Shown one piece after another: positions 25,326 through 37,660 of a DNA stretch of 64,000 bases; position 1 is the stretch's first letter; each line of letters opens with the position of its first letter. A program made the position numbers and the translations under genes. Under the pieces are notes generated by a model. It was not told the origin of the DNA and did not search any database. It saw only the letters and a list, made by a program, of their open reading frames with translations. The DNA is from Strix aluco (lineage: Eukaryota; Chordata; Aves; Strigiformes; Strigidae), in NCBI RefSeq assembly GCF_031877795.1, contig NC_133933.1, positions 25,820,029-25,884,028 of the forward strand, given 5' to 3'.

Positions 25326-26049
25326 CAGAAAAAGAGAAAAAGGGAGAGGGAGAGGATCCCAGCTCTGTCTGGCTCCATAGAAACTCCACCTACCATGTCC
25401 TTTCAGCTGGAGCTCAAGTTACAGCATTACATCATCCCCAAAACGTCCCTTTGGCTGATAATTCCCTGGGAGCCAGGCACTGATGCTGCGCACAGGGTTA
25501 TGGATACGGCCGCTGGGTGCAAATTCACCCTTTTGAGTTCATCAGTGTGGGGACAGGCCAAGGGCCACCCTCGGATGGCCTTCAAAACCCCCTCCCTCTT
25601 TGGAGGCTGGGGACCACTGAGGCCACCGGCCCTTGGGGCGATGTCCCCACCATCCCATCCTTGTGGGGCCACCACGGAGCCACCTCAGCTGCAGCTTTTC
25701 CTCGTGGCCAGAGGAACTGGGACTTGCTGGAGCTGGCAGGGCAGGGGAGGAAGATGTTATTTATATTTCAGAACAGATCCGCGTACTCGACAGACCCTGA
25801 AATCCTGAAGCCTGTAAAAGCATTAAGCAGGCCATCCTGACCGTGAGCCTCACTCGGGTTTCCTGGCTTAAACAAGAAAGTCCTTCTCGTAAGCAAGGAA
25901 TAAGCTCTTGCACAGGCAATATTTCAAAAGCCTTGCTACTACTGAGTAAATAAATGTGCGTAGCAGATACAATAAACATTTTCTTCTGTTCTGAAATCAG
26001 ATCTGCAGATCCTAAATCCCCCTGTGCTGTGCATACTGTAATTACAGGA

Positions 26050-26260
26050 TATGTTAAATTTTCTTTATAGCCAGTCCTGATGGTTGTTAAGTGACCGCAC
26101 CGCCCAGTACAGCACCCCTCTCTGGTCTGCTACCATTCTTAATGAAAACCAGATGTTTGTTTAAAGTTAATAATCAATACAGCACTCATCCCGAGTCAAG
26201 TAGGGCTAAACATTTGCTTAGAGAAGCCATGTCAGAGCCGCGATAAGCAGGGGCTTGGTG
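26050..26260. promoter_or_regulatory. Candidate conserved noncoding element
   Basis: The block carries GTTGTTAAGTGACCGCACC, CTTAATGAAAACC, TGTTTGTTTAAAG (FOX-like) and GTTAATAATCAATAC, along with retained CpGs (CATCCCGAGTC, GAGCCGCGATAAG). The last includes a GATA core. It reads like a constrained regulatory element inside desert DNA, but no alignment is available. Confidence 0.22.
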
Positions 26261-27539
26261 CAGCACGCTGCTTCAGACCCCGCTGGGGCGTGAGATAAAC
26301 CATTCAAATTCCAGAGAGCGAATGCTGGGGCCGGAGGGTTGATCTGAGCCTCTACCAGTAACCAAAGCAACTAAAATAAATGCAGCCCCAGCCTCATCCA
26401 GGGCAACCCAGATCCCTGACAAAGTGCTGCAGCCCTGCTCCCAGCCTGCTGCGTGCTCCCAGTGAGGCCAGGGCCACCGCTGTGCTGCCTTGCTTTGCAC
26501 CAGCTTCTCTCTTGTAAGCATATCTGAATTGGATAAGAATATATGCAAGGGGAAGAGTAGGATGCAGTTGAAAGCCACAGTGCTGATAGGCAGTGAGTGC
26601 TCCCAAATATCTGTAAAGTCAGCGGGAGCCTGAAAGGAAGAGGGTACCCAGAATCTCATCACAGTCAGTTGAGGTCAAGGCTGAAGTTCTCTTATCTTTT
26701 AAAATCCCAGGTTAGACAGTAAATTGAATAATTTACTGCTGGGTTGGGCAATGAGATGGATGAACTGGTAGGGCAAACTTTTCATGTGGCCCACACACCT
26801 TCTCACAGCTGGCAATATGCGAGCCTTCATCTCAATGAATGGATGAGGAGGAGCATCAGGAATGCTGGTGGAAACTCCAGCTGACCTGCTCTGCCCAGAT
26901 CTTTCCTAACTGGGTCAGAGCTGTCCCAGTCCAAGCATGATTTGAACATTAATACCAGGAAAGTGATTTATTGTTGTTCCAATGCTGCTTGCTGTTTGCA
27001 AACAGCTGGATGGCCAAATCCTTTACGTTTTCTGTGCTGTAGATATAAGTATTTCAAAACGGACTGAGTTATTTGTCTTTGCTGTTTGCTGTTCTTCAGT
27101 GGTTGTCTTGTCAAATGGCCTCCACCATCCAGCCCAAGAGCTGAAACAATGCCTTGTAATTCAGCTGCCCAGCCTGCACCCTCACCTTCCCCACCTTCAC
27201 TCCCAACCCTTGCTCAGAGAGACTAAGCTTAACTGGAATACCCACCACACCTTACTTCTGTATGACAATACCATGATGAATACCAAGTGAATTTGAAAGA
27301 GTCCTGAGACCTAGAGTTTTGCCTGATGGTGGAAAAAGAGAATTCTTTTGATTTAGCCAGTTCCTTTCTGACACTATTTAGTAGCAAAAGCCAAATGTTT
27401 GCCTATAGCCTAACCCAGTGACAGAAGTCACTACTCAAATATTCTGCTGTAAAAGAGACTGAAGTTTCAAATTCTAGGCTTTCATTAGGAAAAGTAACAA
27501 GTAAAATGACTAGAAGAAATAATGAGGAAATGTATATGA

Positions 27540-27645
27540 CTCACAGATCCATAGAAATTTTGGTTAGAAGGGACCTCTAGAGGACATCTAGTCCGACTTC
27601 CCACTTGAAGCAGGACTATCACCAGCAGGATTTACTGAGACTGTA
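27540..27645 (-). mobile_element. CR1 LINE 3'-end fragment (minus orientation)
   Basis: The sequence runs from TCCATAGAAATTTTGGTTAG through AAGGGACCTCTAGAGGACATC and TAGTCCGACTTCCCACTTGA to AGCAGGACTATCACCAGCAGG. This order matches the reverse complement of the CR1 3' end: a truncated terminal repeat, then GAAGGGACCT-type, then TCTAGTCC-type sequence. It is 5'-truncated and diverged, as is usual for CR1. It is non-coding. Confidence 0.75.
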
Positions 27646-27649
27646 TTTC

Positions 27650-29795
27650 AGGGTATGATCTGTGTGTTCACTCCTTTTTTCTTCCTTTTTTTTTTCCCTC
27701 CAAGTTTTGCTTGCAACAACCTTTCCAAAACCTTTCAGTTTAGTTGCATGTAATATGTACCCCCTCAACTCATCTTAATTCACACTATTAGACCAAAGAG
27801 TTTCCATGAAAATATTTGTGTAAAGGAAGCAGGCAATCCCTAAACCCTGTCATGCTTTTCTACCTGAAATAAAAGGCTTTTCTCCTTTAAGCAAGACATC
27901 TACTGAACTGAGGTACCATCCCCACTGTCTCTGACAATAGTGTCGTGTAGCACCTGAGCTGAAATCCGAGGAAGGACAGGAGGATTACAGTTCATAAGGT
28001 GCAGGGTGACCTACAGCAGCTTAACTTTTTGTTGTGCAAGTACAGAAAGGGAGACACGAGAGATCAGAAACACTCACATGCCAGTTATACTTCTGCAGTG
28101 TGCTGAGTTGTTAACTTCCCTTCTTCCTCGGCACAGAAATCCCCAAGTTAAAGTACTCATTTAGAGTTACCCAGAAAAGCTGAAGATAGATTTGGATCCT
28201 GTTGAAAGCCGCTGTTTTGTAACAAGCCAGAACCAACCCTTTTGGCTTAAAAAAAAACCACCCTCCATTCCACTTAAAACAGGTTCAGTAAATGATCTGT
28301 GACCAAAAACAAAACCAAGTACTAAAAGCTGGATAAAACTGCCCATCTCACCTCCAAATTAAATGAATCTGACGGGCACACCATGCACACCAAAGCATTC
28401 CTAGAGCTCTGCGGCTCATGAATGTATCAGAAAAATACATCTATTAGAAAAGAGTCCATTTAAAATCACACTAACGGTGAGTTTTTCTGAAGAAGATTCA
28501 TCTGCATTCTCAGGTCATACCACACCTATGGAGGTATAGTATCCTAATACATTGCATCATCTCTTCTTCCCCTATATGACCAGACTCCAGCATGAAAAAA
28601 CCCTCAAAGCATAGGTCTGGGTAATGCTAGAGGGAAAGCAATGGCCCCAGAAGTGGTGGCCGGGGCTAGTTTGCATGGCAGAGACCCCCCGCAGCAAGCA
28701 TCTGCCCTGCTCCTGGTCTCTGTGTTGGCTCAGGGGTCCCACAGTAGAGCAGTGTTGGTCCGGAGAGGGCAGAGCTGGGACCGCCATCCCTCTCCTCGGC
28801 CTTATCCGTTAGCTGAGTTAGGTGGCCCAGCTGCTGCACGGCCCCAGATTTCACCACATGTTGTCTACAGATGCCTAAAAGCTGGGCTTTGTGATGCCTA
28901 ATTCCCAAGCCTTGCCTCAAGCAGCCAAGTCAGCCACACCGTAACGCTTTCAAAATAGCAGTCCGGTATCAGGCTTTGTGCCGAAAAAAACACCTTTCCC
29001 TGGGACAAAAAGCCTCCAGTTTGGGTATTCCTGGGACCTGGATGTGTACAATGCTCCCATCACTCTCAGGAAAAGGCGGGGGATTATGCTGGTCACTGGT
29101 GCGATTGGATCCAACAGCATATTCTCATCTAAAAATCTTCTTTCCCTGGAAGAGATACTGCTTCTCGCTTTTTTTTTTTTTTTTTTTTTTTTGCCTTTTC
29201 TTTCCCCTGGCTTTGTAAGTAATCCTGTTCTTCACTCTCTGCTGTCTTGGCACCTTCCAAGCAAAATCTGACACTGAGGAGCAGATCCTCTTTTTTTTTG
29301 AATAATAAATGGAAATACATTTTTGCTGCAGCCTTCCAATCCGCACAGGCGACACTGTCAAAATGCTCTGAACTTTTTTTGGAAGCAGCAGATGACTACA
29401 GCTGGTTAGGACAATTATAGCCATTGTGTAATGCTTGGATCCTCTGTTGTTTCATTCATTCTATTCATCAAATTCTGCATTATGCTGTGGGGGAAGATCT
29501 GCCTGATGGTAAATTTACATTTTTTCCTATGTTGCTGTTATTTTTCATAGTTAAAGCGACACTGGCAAGTGACACATCACTTTTTTAATGTCATTTCAAA
29601 AGTTGTTTACCCTGTAATTTACAGTATCCTCTTAGAAGCCAGAGGAATGGAGAGCTTGAGCAATTTGGCATTTCCTCACTCTTGTATATTGATTTTTATT
29701 TTTTTATTTTTTTCACTGTGGGCTGGAGGAAGCTCAGACGCTTTCTACTTAGAGTAGTTCACAGTGGACTTAAGGACAGAAACTACTGGTTTTGA
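27650..29795. other. Intergenic, no gene supported
   Basis: AT-rich DNA with no supportable gene. The main low-complexity feature is a 24-base T-run at 29169-29192, with a shorter T-run at about 29291-29299. The segment 28,620-28,920 is richer in GC but shows no coding signature. Confidence 0.55.
29169..29192 (+). repeat. Poly-T homopolymer, 24 bases
   Basis: An uninterrupted run of 24 T residues. Read on the minus strand it could be a retroposon poly-A tail, but no element body was recognised beside it. Confidence 0.9.
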
Positions 29796-29799
29796 CAGC

Positions 29800-29900
29800 A
29801 CTCCCAGAGGTAGGTAAGTATTATCTGAAAACTATCCCTGTTTTACAGGCAGGAGGCAAGCAGCCCTTTCAGAGGTGGGGCCAGAGCTGTGCCAGGTTTT
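29800..29900 (+). repeat. Ancient MIR-type SINE fragment
   Basis: The order AGAGGTAGGTAAGTATTATC, then TATCCCTGTTTTACAGGCAGG, then CAGAGGTGGGGCCAGAGCTG follows the well-known MIR arrangement: GAGGTAGGTA-TTAT, CCCATTTTACAGATGAGG, then GGCAGAGCTGGG. Copies of this age are common in amniote genomes. It is non-coding. Confidence 0.5.
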
Positions 29901-32900
29901 GTACTGAACCACTTCTGTCCCAAGCAGGGGATTTTGGGAGAAAAGAAGGACATGCCCTAGAAATTCATCCTCCAAAGCACCCATCCACCTTGGACCATGA
30001 GCGAGCCCTCCTCATCCCACCACCATGGTCATGCTGCCCTCAGTGGGTGAACAACCAGGCTTGGTCCCAGATGTCCCCATGGGGCATCCCAGTCCCATGA
30101 AGAATGGGGAGAAGAAAAAGGCATACAAAGCTGACCTCTCTCCCTTTTGTTATCCATGATTATAGCAGGCCAAGGTGCTGATTCTTGTACACATCACTTT
30201 TTTATAGTATGTAATATCACCCATATTATATCAACATAGAATCACAATAATAAAATGGCCACTGATGCTGATATTAACTTTTGATTCTGTAAAGCCACCA
30301 TTGTATTTGAGCTTTCTCAATTTTTTTTTCAAGGTAGAAAACCAAATCATATTCAGTTTTCAAAAACAAAACTTTTTTTTGCAGTTGTCAAGATGTGATT
30401 TTGGAGAACTTTCAGAGATTATTGACTTTTTCTGTCTCAAGGATTTCACTGGAAAAATTAAGGAAAGTATGAAAAAAAGTACATCTCTAAAAGGATTTTG
30501 ATAGTGTTATAACAAAAAGAAATTAAAAAAATAATGGGATGGCATTGGAGGAAGAAAAAGGGAAGGAATATAGTTTACAGATGCTGTTCCCTATTTTTCT
30601 TCCTCTTTTTGGTCTTCCTATATTAAAAATAAACAAATGTACCAAAAATAAGATAGAAATGCTTAAGTTTTTGTAGCTCCCCTCTACTCAATTTTCTTTT
30701 ATTTTTCCTTTTCTTTTCTTTCTTGCCATTGTTCAGCCTGTAAGACTGTATACTTAAAATTCATTTGGGTAATAATTTAGCGAGAACAGCAGAATTTCAT
30801 TAAAGCTGGAACAGAAAGTGGCTTCAATGAGAGCTAGTGTTTTCACACGTCCCAGAGGTGGGTAGAAGCACAATGTCACCCAGGATCAGCCCTTGAGCAC
30901 TGGGGGGCCAAGGAGTCTGAGATGAACCCTCCAGACCTGAGATACACCTTGCTGTGTCGCATGAAGCATCTGTCCTGTGTAGTGACAAGTAGTCACCAGC
31001 AGCGTTCCTCGGGTCCACTGCAATAAAGATTATTTATGCACCATGACTGCTAAGTGCTACTAAACACAAAAACAAATGACACTATAGTCTCAGACCACTA
31101 AATTTGTCTCTCTGCTGCACATATCCTTTGCTTTCCCTTTGGCTGCCTTTTTGCTAGCTGTAAATTGCATAATTCATTCTCTCGGTTGTTTTATAGTTTT
31201 GTGGTGAAATTCAGATTTATCATCATTAAATATTGTTATCACTGTTTACACAATGACGCAAACTGTCTGAAATGTGTCTCAGGCCCAACGCTGACATCTA
31301 ACCTCAGGAGAAGATGGGACTCTCCAGACCAACCCAGATCCAGCCTACAAGCGAAGTAATTTGGATGAAATTGGAGAAAACTATAGTAATCCTGGAAGCT
31401 GGGGGAGAGGGTCATTGCGTGTTTTATTCTGTTTCTAAAAGACAAAGGTGCAATAAATGGTTTGTCAAGAAACAGGCCATTTAGGGTGTTTAATATTGTC
31501 AGTTAGCAAGGATTATTTCTTTCCCTTGAAGCACAAGGAAACTGAAGATACTGTAGAAGATGGGACTGTGCCCAATACAGGGACAAAAGACCCATTTCTC
31601 CTGCTTTCTCTCCTCAGTCACTGGTAGGATTGTAAACTAGAAACCTATCCCTTTTGTGTGGTTATTTCATGTCCTGGATGCTGGGTATCTGCTCTCTGTG
31701 TTCCAGGACCTGATGTCTCCCCAGTTCAAGATCTGAAAAAGCCACTGGTGGAGCCATGAATTGGTAACCCCCAAAAAGATCACAATACCCTGCAGTGATG
31801 GGATGCTGGCTTGGTTTGTAGGTCAGCAGGCACACACCATGTCCTGCTGGACCAGGGTGACCTGCAGGACGTTTCCGTTAGCCCCACTTAAGTCCCATCA
31901 AGGATTATCAGGTCTCAAGGAAAGCCGCAAAGCGCTGGGCTGTCCGTCTCTTAGGGTTGTCTCTGCCTTGGTTGATTCATAATAATGTCATCATGAAAGA
32001 TTAAGATGTTGCAGCTTGGCGAAGAGGAGGGATAGTGCAATAAATCCCTCAGTTGGGGCATTTCCTCTGGCTGGTTGTCTGCGCAGCCATTTCAGGCTGC
32101 TCTGAAATTAATTTCAACATTCTTGTAGGCACTTATCTCCCCAAAGTGAGATTTCCTGGGAATCGTCGGGGAAGGAATGAGGACAGAAGAAATACGGTTA
32201 AACCCTGGCACTTAAGACCTGAGCCCTCTCTTGTTAATGCTCTTGGTGTAAATCAGAAGGAATTCCACTTTCATCAAGGGAATTAGGCCAGTGATATACT
32301 GTCAGTGAGAGGAGACTCAGGTGTGAGTCCTTTTAGTTGGGCTTCCTTTATTCATTTTTACAAAAGGAGACTCCAGTCCTGCAGATAGCCATGCCCAGCT
32401 TTTCGTTATCGGAGATCTCAGGACAGAGAGGCGGGAGAAGAAGCATGATCGCTCACATGCTTAGACTTTGCCATGTATATAAAAGTTTCAGAATCAAGGC
32501 TTAGTCACTTCAGAGGGAAATTACAGCCACAGTCATAGGCAAATACTAATTCAAAAATACTTGGAAATCGCATGTTCCTTGATGCCATTAACTGGGCCTT
32601 TCTGTTCAGGAAAGTTTGGTACTTTTTTCACTTTAAAACAAGTATAAACCAGTCCTGAAGCCTAATGCATCTAAAAAATTGCTGTGATTTGCCGTATCTA
32701 GTAAGAAATAAGTGAAGGGAACTGAAGGTGGGGGAGGGAATAATGCAGGGCGACAGCCACAGAACAAAATGCCATGGTGGAGAAAGCCATCTCACAGTGA
32801 ATACAACCAGCTGGGTGTCTGGATGCTTTGTAAAATTTTATTGTGAAATGCACAGATGATGAGCACAGCTGTAAAACATCAGGAGTGTTTATCATGATCT

Positions 32901-35900
32901 CCCAGAGCGTTCTGGGTGTGTTCCCCTTTGACACTATTTATGTAGGCTTAACCTAAGCTGATTTCAATGGAGACATCAAAATTGTTTCAAGGTGCATCCT
33001 ATTATACACAGGATAAGATTGTGGCTTAAGGTTTCTCTCTCCTGTCTTATGTGGTGTTTATCAGCATGCAAAGGACAACTGAATGAAGAAGTAGCTGATA
33101 CTATCTAACTAACCGGCTGCTGTTGCCGAAGCAAATAAAAGACATTTCTGGCACTCACACAAGTATTAAAAAGGGGATTAAGCAAATTTTTGGGATTGAA
33201 TTCAGGATGAAAAATCTGTAAACCATCCTTCTGTGCCTAAACATTACAATGATCTTCAAGCAACAGGCTTGACTCTTCCCAGCACTAATTATTTTACCTG
33301 AATTTGGGTCCCCCCCCAGCATCACACTGGTCCATTGTGAGACTAGCACGGTCGAGAATCAGTTTTCCTGTGCAGTGTGCTTCACCTGCTTGTGGTCCCA
33401 AAAGTTTATACATGATCACCTGCATCCCATCCCATATGATCGTGCTCTAATTCAGACTGTTCACAGACATAAAAATTGTCATGACTGTTAGAGAAAGAGA
33501 CAACATAAGAGCTGGTTCACAATTTCCTCAGATATCTTGCTGTAAAAAAATAAAAAATAATTTTTAAAAAGGTTGTCTGTGTGTGTTATACTTCCTGATT
33601 TTGGCAGGCAGTGAAAGCATTGAAATACTCCTAAGGAAGCTGGTTTTGTAAGTTCCGGCTGGTGATGTGGGGAGAGAAGGGGAGCAAGATTATCAGGTGG
33701 TAATAGATGCTGACAGCTACCTGCCCAAAGAGAGGTTTTACCTTAAGAATTCAAGAAGTAACTTAGGAAATGTTCTTGTTATAAAATGAAATTGTGCAAT
33801 TATTAAAAAACTTTAAAACTTTGTTATAATTAAGCTACATATCTGGAGAAAAAAAAAAAGTAGTTAAACAATGGTATTAATCTTCATTAATACCATCCCC
33901 TTTCCCACACTAAGACCTTGTGACAGCTTTACTTAGTCTTCATTAAGTATTTTCAAACAATTCAGTGCAAACAGCATCTGACATAACTGTGAAATCCCTG
34001 CAGCACTGTCACAGCTGCAGTGTCAGACCTTAAAAGTGAAGGAGTACTGAGACACACACTGTAATCACTAATCCAGGTCTCAAAGCTGTTCAGATTGAGC
34101 TGTTTACATTGCACTTAGGCGAATTGTTTTCTCCCCTCTGAGATTCACAAATTGCTTAACAAAAGTCACAACACCTACTTTTTCACATCAGGAGCTGAAA
34201 TGCAGAATACAGAGAGATTTACTAAAACCAGTTTTTTACAGAGCTTGGATTACAAATCAGATCTTCTAAATAACAATCTCCTACCTAATCAGCAGAGATG
34301 ACAATTTCCTGGACCTAAAAAAAAGAAGCTTCCTCATGGTTCTTCCAGGGTTGCAGAGAGAAGGAATTTCGGTTCTTCTGGTCCTGAGAATGGCCCCTTC
34401 CAAAAGAAAAAGCCCTACTCGCTTCAAAAGAGCTCAGCCCAGCTCGCTGCCATTGCTACGACAAGCGTCGTTACAGGCCAGCTCTTTGCAAGGCAGGTGC
34501 TGGAGCCAGGTTATGTGGAAATCCCATTGATGACAAAAGGTTGCATGTCAGATCTTCACATCTCCTTGCTGTCTGCTTGCAGTGGCACTGCTGATCACAG
34601 AGCTATAAAAAGCTAAAGGCAGTCCCTGGTTTTGCTTCAAAATCTCTTATTAATAAGAGTTGTAAAAGTTTGAGTGCAAGAGGCATATTTCTGTACCCTC
34701 ATGATTAATATTTTATATTTCTGTCTTTGCAAAGTTGATTTTACAAAGCCAGATATTGGCTGGACACCAGCAGCTCTTATCACAAATCAAATTTTGCATT
34801 TATTTGCACTTCTGTCATTGGAAAGGAGGCAGTTTTATTAATAGTAGTACTAATGTTCATATCTGGAATTCACTTCTGGATTGAGAAACTCCTGTGCCAG
34901 CGTTCAGCCAGGAGTGAACTTTATGATCATGTTATCAACTCTGAAAACAGGAGATTAAGCAACAGCTGCTGAAGTGGTAACAGATTTTTAACTCTATCAG
35001 AATCAGTTGCCCACCCCTCTGTATTGTTTCCCTGCAATATCAATCTCCCATATTTGAAGGCTTTCCCAATGAAAGAGAACCACCGCATAGCATTATTTGT
35101 AAAACAGCTCTGTCCTGAAACATGACCTGATAATTTATGAACTCACAGCTAAGCAAGAAACAGTTCCCCTGCAGCCCAAGGAAAATGTACTGTAACATGC
35201 TAAATCTCTTTTTTAAATGTAAAATCATATTGCCGTTCAGGTTTGTGGTTTTCTTAAATGTGGTTGTGCTCAGAGAAGTGACTATAAAAATGACACACTT
35301 TTAATCAATGGATCTGCTGTCTTCTGCAGGAAATTTGAGTCAGATATGTTTCATTTACTGACAAAAATAATACCTTTTTTTTGTACTCTGCTAGCAGCAT
35401 AGAAACTATACAGCCCTGGGAAAAGTAGCCAGCTCTCCCCTGGTTCACGCACCATCAACAGTACTGGTAATTAGTTTTAACCACTGAGTTTTGATTGCCT
35501 GTGCAAAGAGATTAGGTTGACTTTCATATCCGGGGCTGGATCTACTGAGCTACTGGCTAGAAAAACTGGGCCACGTTTTTGTCTGATACACAGCTCCCTT
35601 GACTGCAGCTGGAAATCTGACCCTCCATCTTCTTGCCGCCTGCCCTCCTCATGCAGGGATCTCTGCTCGATGGCGACTGTGCCACTCAGCACGCAGACTT
35701 GGACCTGGCCCATGTCCCTGCATGGGAGGATGAATTATACCCCAGAACCAGCGATGCGGCTGCCCTGCCGCTGCTGTACTCCAGCTGGGTGAGAAAATGC
35801 CATGCTTGGGAGCTCAGGTACCTGATGGGGTACATGCTCCTGGCTCACCCCAACTGCAAAATCAAATACATGTCCATGAATCACTGGGACAGCGGGCAGA

Positions 35901-37500
35901 TAGTGGCAAATGCTGGGGTAAAACAACTCCCTGGACAACAGCAACTGCACAAAATGATGATCAGTCTCAATTATAACAAGCTGTGCAACAATACGGGCAT
36001 GTAATTGGTACTAAGGGGGGCTGGATAACCCACCCCAAGCCATGCCATCCCTCCTGCTGACACAGCCTTGCCGTCACTTCCACAGCCGTGAGAGCTCTCC
36101 CACATCTGCCATGCATTTGGCTATTTTTGGAAGGATTTAGCCAACAGGTGGACTGCACTGCCAGTGCGTTTCATCTGGTCCTGGGTCATTTTGTTTACAG
36201 TGCCAAAGCAATTCAAAATGAAATTATCCCTTCAAACGGTTTCCAGATTACATGATCTTCTAGCTGCAAATGAAAGCCATGCTATCACCCAACAATCCAG
36301 CTGTTTGTTTGCTGCACTGGAAATAAGTATGCTGAAAGCAGACAAAAAAAGCTTTCAAGTCAGTCTGTTGTTCACTGAGAGAGATGATGAAGCTGCAATT
36401 GCCTCACATTTTCCAGCTAAACCAAAGCAGGAAGCTCCCATCCTGATGGCCTGAGTTACAGGAAGGGCAGTTCTGCGTGAAAAATTCACATTTGTCGCAA
36501 GCAAATATACTCTACACGTCGTATTTTACATGGACACCATGGTGAGCTGACTCTGCGAAGCTGAACATCAGTACCCCTCCTGTGAGGTCAAGGAATGATA
36601 TCAATGTTTGTCAAACACCTTTGCCAACTATAAGAGTTTTTGCAGTTTCTGTGTAAGGTATATTTATGTCTACGTGGATCCACTCTCATGGGTTGTGATC
36701 AATTACTGAATTAAGATCCTCTAGAAAACATTCAGTCTGTAACTGAATTGTCCTTCTCCGGTGATTTCATGCAGTGTTTGACATTAAACACAGCTGTCTT
36801 AGGTAGCTAACTCCACTTGTCCCCGATATTTCATTATAACAAATGGGATGTATTTCCATCACTTATCATAAGATCAACACTGTAGCCAAGCAAGTGCTAG
36901 CTTATTTATTGTCAGCCAGGGGATGGATGGTCTTAAGTGCCTCCCTTAATAGGGATGATTCCTTAACAAAGACTCTACTCACAGATTGAAGTGTCGGTCT
37001 TCAGTTTTTGCCCATCGGTCCATCAAATTTTATCAGTCATACTGATTGTGGTCACATGCAAAATGAGTTTGTTCCAGCTGATCCAAATACAGCAATAAAA
37101 CAATAAATAATTTAAATTTTTTTTCACTTGTGAGCATTTGTTAGTGTGATTTTCCTCCCTTGATCTGAAAGTACCGAGTGCGATTGCATAATCCTTCCTC
37201 CCTCTCGTTACGTGGCATTTACACCACCAGCTTGGGTCTTCCCCATTTATCCACTGTGCTTGCAGGGAGAAGGTGGGCTGAGTGGGACAATCACACATGA
37301 AAATGCTGCTTGGTCTGAGTTGCCGGGGCCAGGCTGGACCAGTGGACCTGAGACTGCATGCTGGGTCCCCATCCACCTCTCCTCCCTCTCCACCTTGGTC
37401 TACCAGGGCTAGTTCTGAAATGGCCATGGCATTAGAGCCTCATACTACAATATTTTGGCTAGGCTCAAGGAAAAGACTTCCCTTATAAAGAACTCCCCCA
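29901..37500. other. Intergenic, no gene supported
   Basis: No coding gene can be supported. The stretch has AT-rich and T-rich sequence at 30,230-30,720, a short C-run at 33,311-33,317, A-rich low-complexity sequence at 33,543-33,570, and a perfect inverted repeat at 33871-33896. Reading frames of 90-130 codons at 35,517-36,004 and 36,164-36,454 have no recognisable family features. Confidence 0.55.
33871..33896. repeat. Perfect 11-bp inverted repeat, 4-nt loop
   Basis: The left arm ATGGTATTAAT (33871-33881) is followed by loop CTTC and the exact reverse-complement arm ATTAATACCAT (33886-33896). Each arm contains a TAAT core, so the site could be a symmetric homeodomain-dimer element as well as a DNA hairpin. 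The next block, at 33,940-33,970, is ordinary sequence. Confidence 0.85.
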
Positions 37501-37509
37501 ATATCTACT

Positions 37510-37660
37510 GTAATAATTAGCACGCACACAGCCCTCGCCTGCCAGGGGAGTTTGCATTAGCGGCGCTGCCACCACCGCCCCGATAAGCCCCGACCTGGTG
37601 TTGTTTGTACTTCTCAGTCACCTTTATTTGTTTAAGAGGCCAGACAAGGCAAACACTGTG
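37510..37660. promoter_or_regulatory. Candidate conserved enhancer block
   Basis: This short CpG-retaining block in AT-rich DNA contains AATAATTAGC (homeodomain), GTTTGCATTAGC (POU-like), CCCGATAAGC (GATA), GTTGTTTGTAC and TTTATTTGTTTAAG (both FOX-like). Heterogeneous motifs at this density, with unusual CpG retention (TTAGCGGCGCTGCC, CCGCCCCGATAAGCCCCGACC), are typical of developmental enhancers. Function is inferred only. Confidence 0.3.

Larger units (their letters stand above)
23640..27535. other. Intergenic, no gene supported
   Basis: No coding gene can be supported. The stretch contains a 23-base A-run followed by GAAAAA repeats at 24891-24934, a CNE-like block at 25110-25325, a GC-richer segment at about 25,480-25,760, and a second CNE-like block at about 26,050-26,260. 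Frames in the GC-richer segment overlap each other on both strands and have no recognisable domain. Confidence 0.55.

Noticed and set aside
35517..36004. Overlapping 91- and 123-codon plus-strand frames
   Set aside because: Both are unrecognised and mutually exclusive, with a further frame on the minus strand. No evidence of a pseudogene parent.
36164..36454. 96-codon plus-strand frame with normal-looking composition
   Set aside because: No domain, no splice context and no neighbouring exon; its length is within chance expectation for 64 kb scanned in six frames.
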